A stretch of 64,000 nt of DNA from Paenibacillus puerhi (GCF_009846885.1 NZ_WUWM01000010.1:62001-126000); one strand, 5' to 3'. Positions 53,776-62,829 are shown, counted from the first letter of the stretch. Numbers and translations: made by a program. Notes: generated by a model from the sequence alone, not told the origin.

Positions 53776-54681
53776 ATGCAACAAGTCATATCGGAATTGC
53801 TGGACGGATCGTTCGGAGAGGTTAGACTCCAGGAGCCGCTCGCCTCACACACGACTTGGAAGATCGGCGGTCCTGCCGATTGCCTGCTGATTCCCCGCGA
53901 CAAGTCGCAGCTGGTTCGGGCGGTGAAGCTGCTCCATGCCAAGCAGATCCCATGGACCGTTCTTGGACGGGGTTCCAACATGCTCGTTGCCGACAAGGGC
54001 ATTCGCGGCGTGGTCGTCAAGCTTGGAGAAGCGCTGAATACCGTGCGGATTGAAGGGGAGTCTATCGTAGCCGGTGGGGCGTATTCGTTCATCAAGCTTT
54101 CGGTAATCGCGGGCAAGGAAGGCTTGACCGGACTTGAGTTCGCCGGAGGGATACCGGGAACCGTGGGAGGCGCCGTCTATATGAATGCCGGGGCGCACGG
54201 CTCTGACGTGTCACGCATTTTACAGCGGGCTGAAGTTTTGCTCCCGACGGGAGAGCTGGCAACGTATTACAACGGGGACCTGGCCTATGCTTACCGGCAT
54301 TCCATCCTGCAAGCGGAGCCCGGTATCGTCACCGAAGCGGAATTTCGGCTGAGGTACGGCGACCGCAAGGAGATCGCTGCGGCGCTGGCTGCCTACAAGG
54401 ACCGGCGGCTGCGAACGCAGCCTTTGCAGCTGGCTTGCGCGGGCAGCGTCTTCCGGAATCCGGAAGGGCACCATGCGGCCAAGCTGATCGAAGAGGCGGG
54501 CCTGAAAGGCCTTCGCGTCGGCGGCGCCGAGGTTTCACCCTTACATGCCAACTTTATCGTCAATACCGGGCAGGCGACGGCCCACGACGTGCTCACCTTA
54601 ATCGAACAAATCATAGCAGCGGTCCATACCCGATTCGGAGTCAAGCTCGTACCTGAAGTATTGGTGGTGGGTGAGCGGTAA
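53776..54681 (+). CDS. murB: UDP-N-acetylenolpyruvoylglucosamine reductase MurB
   Basis: NADPH/FAD enzyme that finishes UDP-MurNAc. 301 residues, type II (the tyrosine loop is absent): HTTWKIGGPADCLLIPRD, VLGRGSNMLVADKGIRGVV (FAD binding, about 61-79), EFAGGIPGTVGGAVYMNAGA (about 121-140), CAGSVFRNPEGHHAAKLIE with the catalytic Ser (about 226), and VPEVLVVGER at the end. GAAGGAGGTTGATC precedes ATG 53776. A 198-bp gap separates it from murG, and the long upstream open frame there is not coding. Confidence 0.96.
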   Translation: MQQVISELLDGSFGEVRLQEPLASHTTWKIGGPADCLLIPRDKSQLVRAVKLLHAKQIPWTVLGRGSNMLVADKGIRGVVVKLGEALNTVRIEGESIVAGGAYSFIKLSVIAGKEGLTGLEFAGGIPGTVGGAVYMNAGAHGSDVSRILQRAEVLLPTGELATYYNGDLAYAYRHSILQAEPGIVTEAEFRLRYGDRKEIAAALAAYKDRRLRTQPLQLACAGSVFRNPEGHHAAKLIEEAGLKGLRVGGAEVSPLHANFIVNTGQATAHDVLTLIEQIIAAVHTRFGVKLVPEVLVVGER

Positions 54682-54696
54682 ATCGGAGGTGGGATT

Positions 54697-55965
54697 TTGG
54701 AAAAGTTGGTTATCGAAGGCGGGAAACCTCTATCGGGAGCCATCAAAATTCACGGCGCCAAAAACGCCGCTCTGCCGATTCTGGCAGCGAGCATCATGGC
54801 GGAAGGCACGGTAGTCATGAACAACGTACCGGAGCTTTCCGATATCGGAGTGATGCTGGGGATTTTACGTTCACTCGGTTGCAAGGCGGAACAAACGGGC
54901 GATACCGTAACGATCAATACGGCTGCCGTCCATCAGTTTCACATTCCTGAGCATCTGATGAGTCAGATGAGATCCTCCATCTTCCTGATGGGTCCGCTCC
55001 TTGCCCGACTGGGCCGGGTAGAACTGTACCAGCCCGGAGGGTGTGCGATCGGAGAACGGAAGATCGATCTGCATCTGAAGGGTCTCGCCGCCCTTGGGGT
55101 GAAGATCGAGGATGACGGCAGCCGGATCGTCTGCATGGCAAGCGAATTGACCGGAGCCGATATCATGCTGGATTACCCAAGCGTGGGAGCGACGGAGAAC
55201 ATCATGATGGCCGCCGCAATGGCCCGCGGTCAAACGACGATCACCAATGCTGCCCGGGAGCCGGAAATCCAGGACCTGCAAAATTTCCTCAATACGATGG
55301 GGGCGAAGATTATCGGGGCGGGTACGGACACGATTACGATCGAAGGCGTCCAGGAGCTCGTCCCTTGTACTTACCGAATCATCCCAGACCGGATCGTTGC
55401 GGGAACGCTGATGATAGCTGCAGCCGTGACCCGCGGCCATGTCACGCTTCAAGGAGTATGCCCGGCGCATCTGACCTCCGCCATCCATGTCCTGAAGCGC
55501 TCAGGTGTTCAAATCACGATCGACGGTGATATAATGGGAATAAGCGCGCCATCCCGCTTGAAAGCGGTGGAGCGAATCGTTACCAGTCCTTATCCGTCTT
55601 TTCCAACGGACTTACAATCGCAGATCATGGTCCTTCTCAGCTTGTCTGACGGTGTCAGCATTGTGAAGGAGACTGTTTTTGAGGGGCGCTTTAAGCATGT
55701 TGACGAATTATCGCGCATGGGAGCCGATATCCGGGTGGATATGAATGCGGCTATCCTTCGGGGGGTTCCCCGATTGTACGGAGCCACGGTAGAAGCGACG
55801 GATCTGCGTGCAGGCGCAGCGCTAGTCATCGCCGGTCTGGCTGCTCAGGGTACGACGGTTATCGAGCAGATCCATCATATCGACCGGGGATACGACCGGA
55901 TCGAGAGCATGCTCCGGTCACTCGGAGCGACGATTAACCGGACAACGCCGGTTGCCATGGAATAA
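54697..55965 (+). CDS. murA: UDP-GlcNAc 1-carboxyvinyltransferase MurA
   Basis: First committed step of peptidoglycan synthesis: transfers enolpyruvate from PEP to UDP-GlcNAc. 422 residues with EPT repeats: GGKPLSGAIKIHGAKNAALP (Lys22 and Asn23 equivalents), the fosfomycin-reactive Cys116 in YQPGGCAIGERKIDLHLKGL, and FPTDLQSQIMVLL. The Cys is kept, so the enzyme should be fosfomycin-sensitive. TTG start after GGAGGTGGGATT, 15 bp after murB. B. subtilis has its murA genes outside the dcw cluster. Confidence 0.96.
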   Translation: MEKLVIEGGKPLSGAIKIHGAKNAALPILAASIMAEGTVVMNNVPELSDIGVMLGILRSLGCKAEQTGDTVTINTAAVHQFHIPEHLMSQMRSSIFLMGPLLARLGRVELYQPGGCAIGERKIDLHLKGLAALGVKIEDDGSRIVCMASELTGADIMLDYPSVGATENIMMAAAMARGQTTITNAAREPEIQDLQNFLNTMGAKIIGAGTDTITIEGVQELVPCTYRIIPDRIVAGTLMIAAAVTRGHVTLQGVCPAHLTSAIHVLKRSGVQITIDGDIMGISAPSRLKAVERIVTSPYPSFPTDLQSQIMVLLSLSDGVSIVKETVFEGRFKHVDELSRMGADIRVDMNAAILRGVPRLYGATVEATDLRAGAALVIAGLAAQGTTVIEQIHHIDRGYDRIESMLRSLGATINRTTPVAME

Positions 55966-56009
55966 TCGGATTCTCTACTACTCAACATATGAAAACTGCC
56001 GCCGGGTTA

Positions 56010-56035
56010 TCCCTCTTTCCTGATGGAAGGAGGGA
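56010..56035 (+). repeat. Hairpin between murA and divIB
   Basis: TCCCTCTTTCC TGAT GGAAGGAGGGA: 11-bp stem with one U-G pair and a tetraloop, no T tract. It includes an AGGAGG that could be sequestered. Confidence 0.6.
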
Positions 56036-56073
56036 GGCTCCGCGGTTTAGATACCTGTGAAGAGGAGGCCGTC

Positions 56074-56910
56074 ATGAAGGACAGACTTCCCGTGATGAAG
56101 CAGAGCAAGCCCCGGAACCTCAGCAGCAAGAAGCTGCTCTTCTTTCTTTTTCTGTTTTTCATCACGCTCCTGACCATCTTGTTTTTTCAGTCCTCCCTCA
56201 GCAAGATCACGGAGGTTACGATCGAGGGACAAGCACTAGTGGCGGAGGAGCAGATCCGCAAGGCTGCGGCGGTTGTGCCGGGCGATCACTTTTTCTCCGT
56301 CTCGGGCGACCGGATCGTGAACCAGATCAAGGCTTTGCGCATGATTGAATCGGTCGAGGTCAACAAGCGTTTTCCCGGCCGCATCGATATCCTGGTTAAA
56401 GAGTATCCGAAGGTTGCTTATCAATTCGGAGACAATGGCCAGGTAGAAGCGCTGCTATCGGACGGGAGCGTAGTACCCGTAACGATGCAGGGAGCTAAGC
56501 TGGACATGCCCATCCTGTCGGGCTGGTCGAAGGACGACCCGCTAAAGATCGAGCTTTGCCGGGCCATGGCTCGGCTGGACCCGTCTCTGTTCGCCGATGT
56601 ATCGGAGATCATGCCGTGGCCGAGCCAGTCGTTTCCGGACCGGATCAAGATGTATACCCGTTCGCAGTTCGAAGTGGTGACGACGATTGAATTTCTCCCT
56701 CAGAAGATGCCAAACATGGAGGGATTCCTAGCAAGTCTGCGCGAGAACGATATTACAAGCGGGGTGCTGACGATGCTTCTGGCCGATTCGCACGCGCCTT
56801 TCCCGGCAAACGAACCGGCCGCCGGCTCTAAGAAAACAACAGAAGCCCAGGGGAAAACGCCCGCTTCTCCGCAAGGAGGCAAGGAGGAGAAAATCCCGCC
56901 GAAAGAGTAG
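56074..56910 (+). CDS. divIB: Cell division protein DivIB (FtsQ type)
   Basis: 278 residues: basic cytoplasmic N-terminus, one transmembrane segment (LLFFLFLFFITLLTILFF, about 20-37), a POTRA domain (ITEVTIEGQALVAEEQIRKA, about 45-115), the FtsQ/DivIB beta domain (to about 230) and a Lys/Gly/Pro-rich tail. It stabilises FtsL and DivIC at the septum. GAGGAGGCC just before ATG 56074 decides the start; an upstream in-frame ATG at 56023 lies in the hairpin region. Confidence 0.92.
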   Translation: MKDRLPVMKQSKPRNLSSKKLLFFLFLFFITLLTILFFQSSLSKITEVTIEGQALVAEEQIRKAAAVVPGDHFFSVSGDRIVNQIKALRMIESVEVNKRFPGRIDILVKEYPKVAYQFGDNGQVEALLSDGSVVPVTMQGAKLDMPILSGWSKDDPLKIELCRAMARLDPSLFADVSEIMPWPSQSFPDRIKMYTRSQFEVVTTIEFLPQKMPNMEGFLASLRENDITSGVLTMLLADSHAPFPANEPAAGSKKTTEAQGKTPASPQGGKEEKIPPKE

Positions 56911-56968
56911 ACGATTGTGTGATGCGATAGAGTCTATAGGCCTATCAATAGTTCCAAAGTTCCTACTT

Positions 56969-56998
56969 TTGGCGGCAGAATAATGCTATTATTATAAT
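56969..56998 (+). promoter_or_regulatory. SigA promoter of ftsA-ftsZ
   Basis: TTGGCG (56969-56974), 18 bp, TATAAT (56993-56998), with a leader of about 130 bases before ftsA. Confidence 0.7.
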
Positions 56999-57133
56999 TA
57001 TGGGATATTTTATGCATACGTTCAAAAAAGAATGCGAAAAAAAGAGGAAACGGCCGGGCCGTGTGGAATAGTAAGAAGCAGGTTTGCTGACCAAAGGCTC
57101 ATTTATACTACACAATACAGGAGGTGCCACGGG

Positions 57134-58381
57134 TTGAGCAGCAATGACATCATTGTTAGTTTGGACATCGGTACATCCAAAGTTCGTGCTATTATTGGAG
57201 AAGTCGTTAACGGCGCCATTAATATAATTGGAGTTGGATCTGCCGACTCGCAAGGAATACGCAAGGGAGCCATCGTGGACATCGACCAAACCGTACAGTC
57301 GATCCGGAGCGCGGTAGATCATGCGGAACGGATGGTCGGCATTCAGATCGCCGAGGTTTACGTCGGCATCGCCGGCAATCATATCGCCTTGCAATCGAGT
57401 CATGGAGTTGTAGCTGTATCCAATGAGGACCGCGAGATCGGCGATGAAGATATCGAGCGCGTCATCCAGGCGGCCAAGGTAATTCCTCTGGCGCCGGAGC
57501 GTGAAATTATCGGCGTCGTGCCGAATCAATACGTCGTCGATGGAACGGATCAGATCTATGATCCCCGCAGCATGATCGGCGTTAGGCTTGAGGTTGAGGC
57601 TACGATTGTTACCGGTACGAAGACAGCCATCCACAACCTGCTCCGCGTCGTGGAGAAGTCAGGCCTGAAGGTATCGGGTCTGATCCTGATGTCGCTGGCG
57701 GCCGGTCACTTGGCGTTGTCTAAGGACGAGAAGGCAATCGGGACGGTGCTGGTGGATATCGGAGCGGGAGCTACGACCATCGCCATCTTCGATGAAAATC
57801 ACCTGGTTGCAACCTCCACGCTGCCTATCGGCGGGGAATACATTACCAATGATATTGCATACGGACTTCGGACGCAGGCTGACATCGCGGAGAAAATCAA
57901 GCTGAAGTTCGGCTGCGCGATCGTAGAGCATGCGGCGCCGGAGCAGGTGTTCAAAGTGAACCGGATCGGCAGCAATGTGGACAAGGAGTTCTCGCAGGTT
58001 GATTTGGCGAACATCATCGAACCTCGGGTTCAGGAGATTTTTCACCTGATCCGAATGGAGGTCCAGCGCCTCGGTTACGCCGAGCTGCCGGGAGGATATG
58101 TTCTCTCGGGCGGTACGGTGTCCATACCGGGGATTCTGCCTGTCGCCCAGCACGAGCTCGCGTCTTCCGTTCGAATTGCCGTGCCCGATTACATCGGCGT
58201 TCGTGACCCTTCCTTTACCAGCGGCGTCGGTATCATTCAATACGCGTCGAAATATTTGCGTGGCGCCAAGCAAAACTCCGGAGCCAAGCGAGTGGTTGTA
58301 AACAAGAAGGCGTCCTCCGGTCAAGAGCAGAAGCCCTCGGCCATGGAACGTTTTAAAAATTGGTTAAGCGAATTTATTTAG
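57134..58381 (+). CDS. ftsA: Cell division protein FtsA
   Basis: Actin-like ATPase that ties FtsZ to the membrane. 415 residues: IIVSLDIGTSKVRAIIGE (phosphate 1, about 6-23), SHMF-type 1C domain, VLVDIGAGATTIAIF (phosphate 2, about 205-219), GGYVLSGGTVSIPG (adenosine motif, about 326-339) and the C-terminal amphipathic helix AMERFKNWLSEFI. TTG 57134 with AGGAGGTGCC upstream is the start; the longer frame to 57032 has no site and gives an unlikely N-terminus. Followed by ftsZ after 50 bp. Confidence 0.96.
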   Translation: MSSNDIIVSLDIGTSKVRAIIGEVVNGAINIIGVGSADSQGIRKGAIVDIDQTVQSIRSAVDHAERMVGIQIAEVYVGIAGNHIALQSSHGVVAVSNEDREIGDEDIERVIQAAKVIPLAPEREIIGVVPNQYVVDGTDQIYDPRSMIGVRLEVEATIVTGTKTAIHNLLRVVEKSGLKVSGLILMSLAAGHLALSKDEKAIGTVLVDIGAGATTIAIFDENHLVATSTLPIGGEYITNDIAYGLRTQADIAEKIKLKFGCAIVEHAAPEQVFKVNRIGSNVDKEFSQVDLANIIEPRVQEIFHLIRMEVQRLGYAELPGGYVLSGGTVSIPGILPVAQHELASSVRIAVPDYIGVRDPSFTSGVGIIQYASKYLRGAKQNSGAKRVVVNKKASSGQEQKPSAMERFKNWLSEFI

Positions 58382-58431
58382 ACCGATCGTCATCGCGCGG
58401 TTGAAAGCCTAATGAGGGGGAAGACGCTAGT

Positions 58432-59574
58432 ATGTTTGAATTTGATATGGATACGGACCATCTGGCTAAAATAAAGGTCATCGGCTGCGGTGGCGGCGGA
58501 AGCAACGCCGTGAACCGGATGATCGAAAATGGCGTCCAAGGCGTAGAATTCATCACGGTGAATACGGATGCGCAAGCTCTTCATCTATCGAAGTCTGAGA
58601 CCAAGCTGCAGATTGGAGACAAGCTGACACGCGGTCTAGGCGCAGGTGCGAACCCGGAAGTCGGGAAGAAAGCGGCGGAAGAATCCCGCGAGCTGATCTT
58701 CAATGCACTGAAAGGCTCGGATATGGTTTTCGTTACCGCAGGTATGGGAGGCGGTACGGGTACGGGCGCTGCTCCGGTGATCGCTGAGATTGCCAAGGAA
58801 TGTGGAGCTCTGACGGTCGGCGTCGTCACGCGGCCGTTCACCTTCGAGGGCCGTAAGCGGGCACTCCAGGCCGATCAGGGCATCGCCTCCCTGAAGGAGA
58901 AAGTCGATACGCTGATCGTGATCCCTAATGACCGTCTTCTTGAGATCGTCGATAAAAAGACGCCAATGCTTGAAGCGTTCCGTACGGCGGACAATGTCCT
59001 GCGTCAGGGCGTACAAGGCATTTCGGATTTGATCGCGGTTCCGGGGCTGATCAACCTGGACTTTGCCGACGTTAAAACCATTATGACGGAGCGTGGCTCC
59101 GCTTTGATGGGAATCGGTATGGGAACAGGCGAAAATCGCGCAGCGGATGCAGCCAAGCAAGCCATCATGTCGCCATTGCTCGAAACGTCGATCGATGGCG
59201 CGCGCGGCGTACTGTTGAACATTACGGGCGGAGCCAATCTGTCCTTGTATGAAGTAAACGAAGCGGCCGATATCGTCGCATCCGCTTCCGATCTGGAAGT
59301 GAATATGATCTTCGGTGCCGTGATCGATGAAAGACTGAAGGATGAGATTATGGTCACGGTCATAGCCACGGGCTTCGAGCATAAGAACCTGACAGCTCAG
59401 CCTCAGAAGAAGCCGGCTGCTCCAGGAGCTCCGACCGGGGCTGGCCAGCCGCAGGAAGCGGCTGATTCCCGTATGAATAACCTTCGGCCGTTCGGAGGAC
59501 AACCCTCCAGCGACCAGCTTGATATTCCTGCGTTTTTGCGCAACCGCAACCGCGGTGGTTTCGATAATAAGTAA
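58432..59574 (+). CDS. ftsZ: Cell division protein FtsZ
   Basis: Tubulin-like GTPase forming the Z ring. 380 residues: [20 protein letters not shown] (about 17-36), tubulin signature [20 protein letters not shown] (about 103-122), T7 loop [11 protein letters not shown] (about 208-218), and the conserved C-terminal peptide [13 protein letters not shown] that binds FtsA and other partners. AATGAGGGGGAAG lies upstream of the ATG. Last gene of the dcw cluster, closed by a terminator. Confidence 0.98.
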   Translation: MFEFDMDTDHLAKIKVIGCGGGGSNAVNRMIENGVQGVEFITVNTDAQALHLSKSETKLQIGDKLTRGLGAGANPEVGKKAAEESRELIFNALKGSDMVFVTAGMGGGTGTGAAPVIAEIAKECGALTVGVVTRPFTFEGRKRALQADQGIASLKEKVDTLIVIPNDRLLEIVDKKTPMLEAFRTADNVLRQGVQGISDLIAVPGLINLDFADVKTIMTERGSALMGIGMGTGENRAADAAKQAIMSPLLETSIDGARGVLLNITGGANLSLYEVNEAADIVASASDLEVNMIFGAVIDERLKDEIMVTVIATGFEHKNLTAQPQKKPAAPGAPTGAGQPQEAADSRMNNLRPFGGQPSSDQLDIPAFLRNRNRGGFDNK

Positions 59575-59619
59575 AAATAATAAAGTACAGGTAATTAGTA
59601 GATCAAGAGAAGTTCCCCG

Positions 59620-59645
59620 GCCGATCCTAAGAGATCGGCTTTTTT
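59620..59645 (+). terminator. Terminator after ftsZ
   Basis: GCCGATC, six-base loop, GATCGGC, then six T. Confidence 0.88.
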
Positions 59646-59711
59646 GCGTTCAATCAGCGGCTGGCCACCCTCCCAGGAAGCGACAAAAATAGTCTCGTTC
59701 GGGCGGCATGA

Positions 59712-59745
59712 TTAGACAGACTTTGGAATAGGATTCTTATATACT
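59712..59745 (+). promoter_or_regulatory. Putative Spo0A-activated SigA promoter of spoIIGA
   Basis: TATACT at 59740-59745; the best -35 match, TAGACA (59713-59718), is 21 bp away. An overlong spacer is the known hallmark of the B. subtilis spoIIG promoter. TTAGACA (59712-59718) also matches the reversed 0A box TTCGACA in six of seven bases, and a weaker AGCGACA lies at 59679-59685. Confidence 0.62.
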
Positions 59746-59794
59746 TGTCTCATTCGCGGATAGGGCCGGCGGCGCGCGAAGGAGGTGAAGGGAA

Positions 59795-60706
59795 ATGGTC
59801 GTGTACCTCGATATCATTTTCCTAATGAATGTGCTGATAGACGGCGCATTGATGTGGACCACCGCCTGGTCGCGAAAGCTGCGTTTTCGATTTTGGCGGC
59901 TTTTGCTCGCCGCTATGATCGGCGGCAGCTATGCCATTTTTTTATTTTTTCCGCCGCTTGGCTTTCTGTACACTTTTCTCGTCAAGTTTCTGTTCTCGCT
60001 GATCATGTTATGGACGGCTTTTGGCTTCGGGGGACTGCAGCATTTTATGCGGAATCTGGGCATGTTCTATATGGTCAACTTTGTGGCCGCGGGTGTTGTC
60101 GTCGGCTGTATGTATGTAAGGCAATCGGCCGATGAACTGCTGAATGGGATATTGCTGGGACGCGGGCTCACCGGTACATTGACGCTGATTGCGGTCGGTA
60201 TCCCCCTGGCCGTCTGGATAACTCGTACGGTGATTCGGGCAATGAAGCGCAAGCAAGAGCTGTTAACGCACACGGCGAAGGTAGACGTACACATCGATAG
60301 TGTAGCTTCCAGCTGCATGGGCTTGATTGACACCGGGAACCAGCTATATGATCCGCTCACGAGAACGCCTGTTATGGTCATGGAGGCTTCACAGTGGGGA
60401 GAGTGGATCCCCGAAACGTGGATGGATAAGATACGCCGGGCGGAGGTGGACCAGATCGTAAGCTCGATCGGGACGGATTCCTTCATTTGGCAGGACAGGC
60501 TGCGGCTTGTGCCCTACAGAGGGGTGAACCGGGGCACGCAGTTTATGCTGGCCTTGAAGCCGGACAAGGTGGTTATTACAACGGAGCAGGGACAGACCGA
60601 GACGTTTAAGGTGCTGATCGGATTGGATGGCGGGCGACTTAGCTCGGACAACGCTTATCAGGCCATCATTCATCCGTCGCTTGTTCAGACAGGCAGCGGA
60701 ACATAG
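59795..60706 (+). CDS. spoIIGA: Pro-SigE processing protease SpoIIGA
   Basis: Membrane aspartic protease that cleaves the pro-sequence of SigE in the mother cell after a signal from the forespore protein SpoIIR. 303 residues: five hydrophobic segments in the first 145 residues and a C-terminal protease domain with the catalytic Asp179 in [20 protein letters not shown]. The partner substrate gene sigE follows. AAGGAGGTGAAGGGAA precedes the ATG. Dimerisation completes the active site, as in retroviral-type proteases. Confidence 0.96.
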   Translation: MVVYLDIIFLMNVLIDGALMWTTAWSRKLRFRFWRLLLAAMIGGSYAIFLFFPPLGFLYTFLVKFLFSLIMLWTAFGFGGLQHFMRNLGMFYMVNFVAAGVVVGCMYVRQSADELLNGILLGRGLTGTLTLIAVGIPLAVWITRTVIRAMKRKQELLTHTAKVDVHIDSVASSCMGLIDTGNQLYDPLTRTPVMVMEASQWGEWIPETWMDKIRRAEVDQIVSSIGTDSFIWQDRLRLVPYRGVNRGTQFMLALKPDKVVITTEQGQTETFKVLIGLDGGRLSSDNAYQAIIHPSLVQTGSGT

Positions 60707-60773
60707 GGCGGTATGCATACGCGATTGCCGGCAGGCATCGATCAACCACACCTGGAACAGGAGGAAGCCGAAC

Positions 60774-61496
60774 ATGCTAGTTAAATGGAAGCTGACGCTG
60801 TATATCATGTATTTCCGTCTTCTACTTCTGCTCGGGATCAAAGGGAATGAAATTTACTACATCGGAGGAAGCGAAGCGCTGCCGCCGCCGCTCACCCGCG
60901 AAGAGGAAGAGTATTTGCTGGAAAAGCTTCCGTCGGGTGATGCAGCCATCCGGGGGGTGCTAATCGAGCGCAACCTGCGTCTAGTCGTTTATATTGCGCG
61001 CAAATTCGAGAATACCGGGATTAATATCGAGGATCTGGTGTCGATCGGCGCGATCGGGTTGATCAAGGCAGTCAATACGTTCGACCCGGAGAAAAAAATC
61101 AAGCTCGCCACCTACGCTTCCCGGTGCATTGAGAATGAAATTCTGATGTATTTGCGACGCAACAGCAAGATTCGAACGGAGGTTTCGTTCGACGAACCGC
61201 TGAATATCGATTGGGACGGCAATGAGCTATTGCTTTCGGACGTGCTGGGCACGGAGAATGATACCATCTACCGGAATATAGAGGAGCAGGTGGACCGGAA
61301 GCTGCTGCACAAGGCATTGGATAAACTGACGGAGCGGGAGCGTATCATCATGGAGCTGCGCTTCGGGCTGCAGAACGGGGAGGAAAAGACCCAGAAGGAT
61401 GTGGCGGATATGCTGGGCATCTCCCAATCCTACATATCCAGGCTGGAGAAGCGAATCATCAAGAGATTGCGCAAGGAATTCAATAAAATGGTCTAG
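60774..61496 (+). CDS. sigE: Sporulation sigma factor SigE precursor
   Basis: Mother-cell-specific sigma factor made as pro-SigE. 240 residues. The amphipathic pro-sequence [20 protein letters not shown] (residues 1-20) directs it to the septal membrane and is removed by SpoIIGA near [14 protein letters not shown]. Region 2 reads [20 protein letters not shown] and [15 protein letters not shown]; region 4 ends with [33 protein letters not shown] before ATG 60774 decides the start over a longer open frame that overlaps spoIIGA. Cotranscribed with spoIIGA. Confidence 0.97.
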   Translation: MLVKWKLTLYIMYFRLLLLLGIKGNEIYYIGGSEALPPPLTREEEEYLLEKLPSGDAAIRGVLIERNLRLVVYIARKFENTGINIEDLVSIGAIGLIKAVNTFDPEKKIKLATYASRCIENEILMYLRRNSKIRTEVSFDEPLNIDWDGNELLLSDVLGTENDTIYRNIEEQVDRKLLHKALDKLTERERIIMELRFGLQNGEEKTQKDVADMLGISQSYISRLEKRIIKRLRKEFNKMV

Positions 61497-61517
61497 CAGT
61501 CTTCGACTCTGCGAGCT

Positions 61518-61558
61518 AAAACCCTCAACTCCCGGCAACGGCGGTGTTGAGGGTTTTT
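61518..61558. terminator. Terminator between sigE and the convergent regulator gene
   Basis: AAAACCCTCAAC, loop, GTTGAGGGTTTT plus further T; symmetrical enough to act on both strands. Confidence 0.85.
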
Positions 61559-61602
61559 CTGCGGGTTATCTATGGCTGTAAAAGTCGGACTCGCTATCGC
61601 GT

Positions 61603-62655
61603 CTATGGCTTACGCGCATACACAATATGCAGCAGGGAGCTGTAGGCTTCGCAGGAAACGTCGCAGCCCGCAGCCTCCAGCTCTTCCCGGAGACTCGCGA
61701 GCATGGCGTAATCCTCGATTTCGCTGAGGGGCACCCGGCTAAACTCGTCGTACTGGTGGCGATCGGTCAGAAACTGACGTTTCTGCGTCTCATCCACGAA
61801 CATAAAGTCCGAGATGCACAATCGGCCGCCTGGCTTCAGCACACGGAGCATCTCGCTGACGGCTACAGGCCTCTGCTCGGGCGACAAATAGTGAAAGGCA
61901 AAGCTGGTCGCTGCGAAGTCGAAATGCGCATCCAGATACGGAATTGCCAGGAAATTGCCAAGCCGGGTTTCGAGCGAGGGAAATTTGATCCGGCACTGCT
62001 TCAGCATCTCCCTGGAGCTGTCGATCGCAGACATACGGACTCCTGGGGCCAGAAGCTTGCCGGCCAGGTTTCCGGTGCCCGTCCCGATATCCAGTCCCCG
62101 TTCGCCGGCCTTAGGTGCGAGCTGCCGGGCAATATGGTCTAGTAGCTGATCATATCTCACGCGGGCGCCGGAGGCCATCTCGCCGTTGCGAACGCGGTCA
62201 TCGTACGAGGAGGCCTGCTGGTCGAAATTCCAAGCGCTTTCCTTGCGGCTGCGGATTTCGCGAAGCCTCTTGGAGCTCTCGGCGAGCGGGAAGACGTCTT
62301 CGGGCGCGAGCGTTTTCTGTTCATCGAGCAGTTCAATCATGCGGTCGGTCGTTTCGATCAGCTGCTTCAGCTCCAGCCATCCTGTAAACATGGCATTGCG
62401 CTGCAGCTCCAGATAATGGCGCAGCTCTCCTTCGTTGCCCTCCTCGATATGGGCAAGCGCCTGCTTGATCTCGTGCAGGGAAAGACCAACCTCGCGCAAG
62501 GAGAGGATGGTCTGCAGCCGCCAAAGCTCATTCTCGGAGAAGATTCTGTACTGATTGCCGCTATGTTTATCAGGCTTCAGCAATCCTTTTTCTTCATAAA
62601 ATCGGATCGTGCGCGTGGAGATTTGCAGCCTTTCGGCTAATTCTTTAATGCGGAT
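61603..62655 (-). CDS. MerR-type regulator fused to a SAM-dependent methyltransferase; apparent ATC start
   Basis: 350 residues if read from ATC 62655. Residues 1-70 are a MerR winged helix (xRIKELAERLQISTRTIRFY, then EEKGLLKPDKHSG, then SLREVGLSLHEIKQAL), followed by the dimer coiled coil (about 75-115). In place of a small effector-binding domain there is a class I methyltransferase (about 145-350) with motif I LDIGTGTGNLAGKLL at 188-202, AIDSSREMLKQC, and MLRVLKPGGRLCISDF. The first ordinary start (TTG 62583) would cut away most of the DNA-binding helices. AAAGGCGGTGG (62672-62662) lies 6 bases before ATC, exactly where the family's MRIKELA start would be. The MerR promoter just upstream indicates autoregulation. 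Substrate and effector are unknown. Confidence 0.85.
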   Translation of the reverse strand: MRIKELAERLQISTRTIRFYEEKGLLKPDKHSGNQYRIFSENELWRLQTILSLREVGLSLHEIKQALAHIEEGNEGELRHYLELQRNAMFTGWLELKQLIETTDRMIELLDEQKTLAPEDVFPLAESSKRLREIRSRKESAWNFDQQASSYDDRVRNGEMASGARVRYDQLLDHIARQLAPKAGERGLDIGTGTGNLAGKLLAPGVRMSAIDSSREMLKQCRIKFPSLETRLGNFLAIPYLDAHFDFAATSFAFHYLSPEQRPVAVSEMLRVLKPGGRLCISDFMFVDETQKRQFLTDRHQYDEFSRVPLSEIEDYAMLASLREELEAAGCDVSCEAYSSLLHIVYARKP

Positions 62656-62695
62656 CGGTAGCCACCGCCTTTCTTGTGCAGCTTTAGTTAGCCTT

Positions 62696-62726
62696 ATTAT
62701 AAACGTTAACGCAGCGTTAGGGTCAA
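62696..62726 (-). promoter_or_regulatory. MerR-type promoter with 19-bp spacer and dyad operator
   Basis: On the minus strand TTGACC (62726-62721), a 19-bp spacer, and TATAAT (62701-62696). The spacer contains the dyad TAACGC T GCGTTA. An overlong 19-bp spacer filled by an inverted repeat is the hallmark of MerR-activated promoters, and the MerR-type gene itself is directly downstream. Confidence 0.85.
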
Positions 62727-62794
62727 GGCGGTTTCTCGGCCCGAAACGACGAGAGGGGCTTTCTTACAGGCGTTCCAGCGAGTTGGAAGGCTGC

Positions 62795-62829
62795 GCATAA
62801 AAAATGTACCCGCGGGGATAATGTACATT
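62795..62829 (+). promoter_or_regulatory. Putative SigF/SigG-type promoter of sigG
   Basis: GCATA (62795-62799), 14 bp, GGGGATAATG (62814-62823), resembling the SigF/SigG pattern of GYATA and GGnnAnAnTw, with a spacer at the short end. An inverted repeat AATGTAC (62803-62809) and GTACATT (62823-62829) flanks the -10. Confidence 0.55.
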
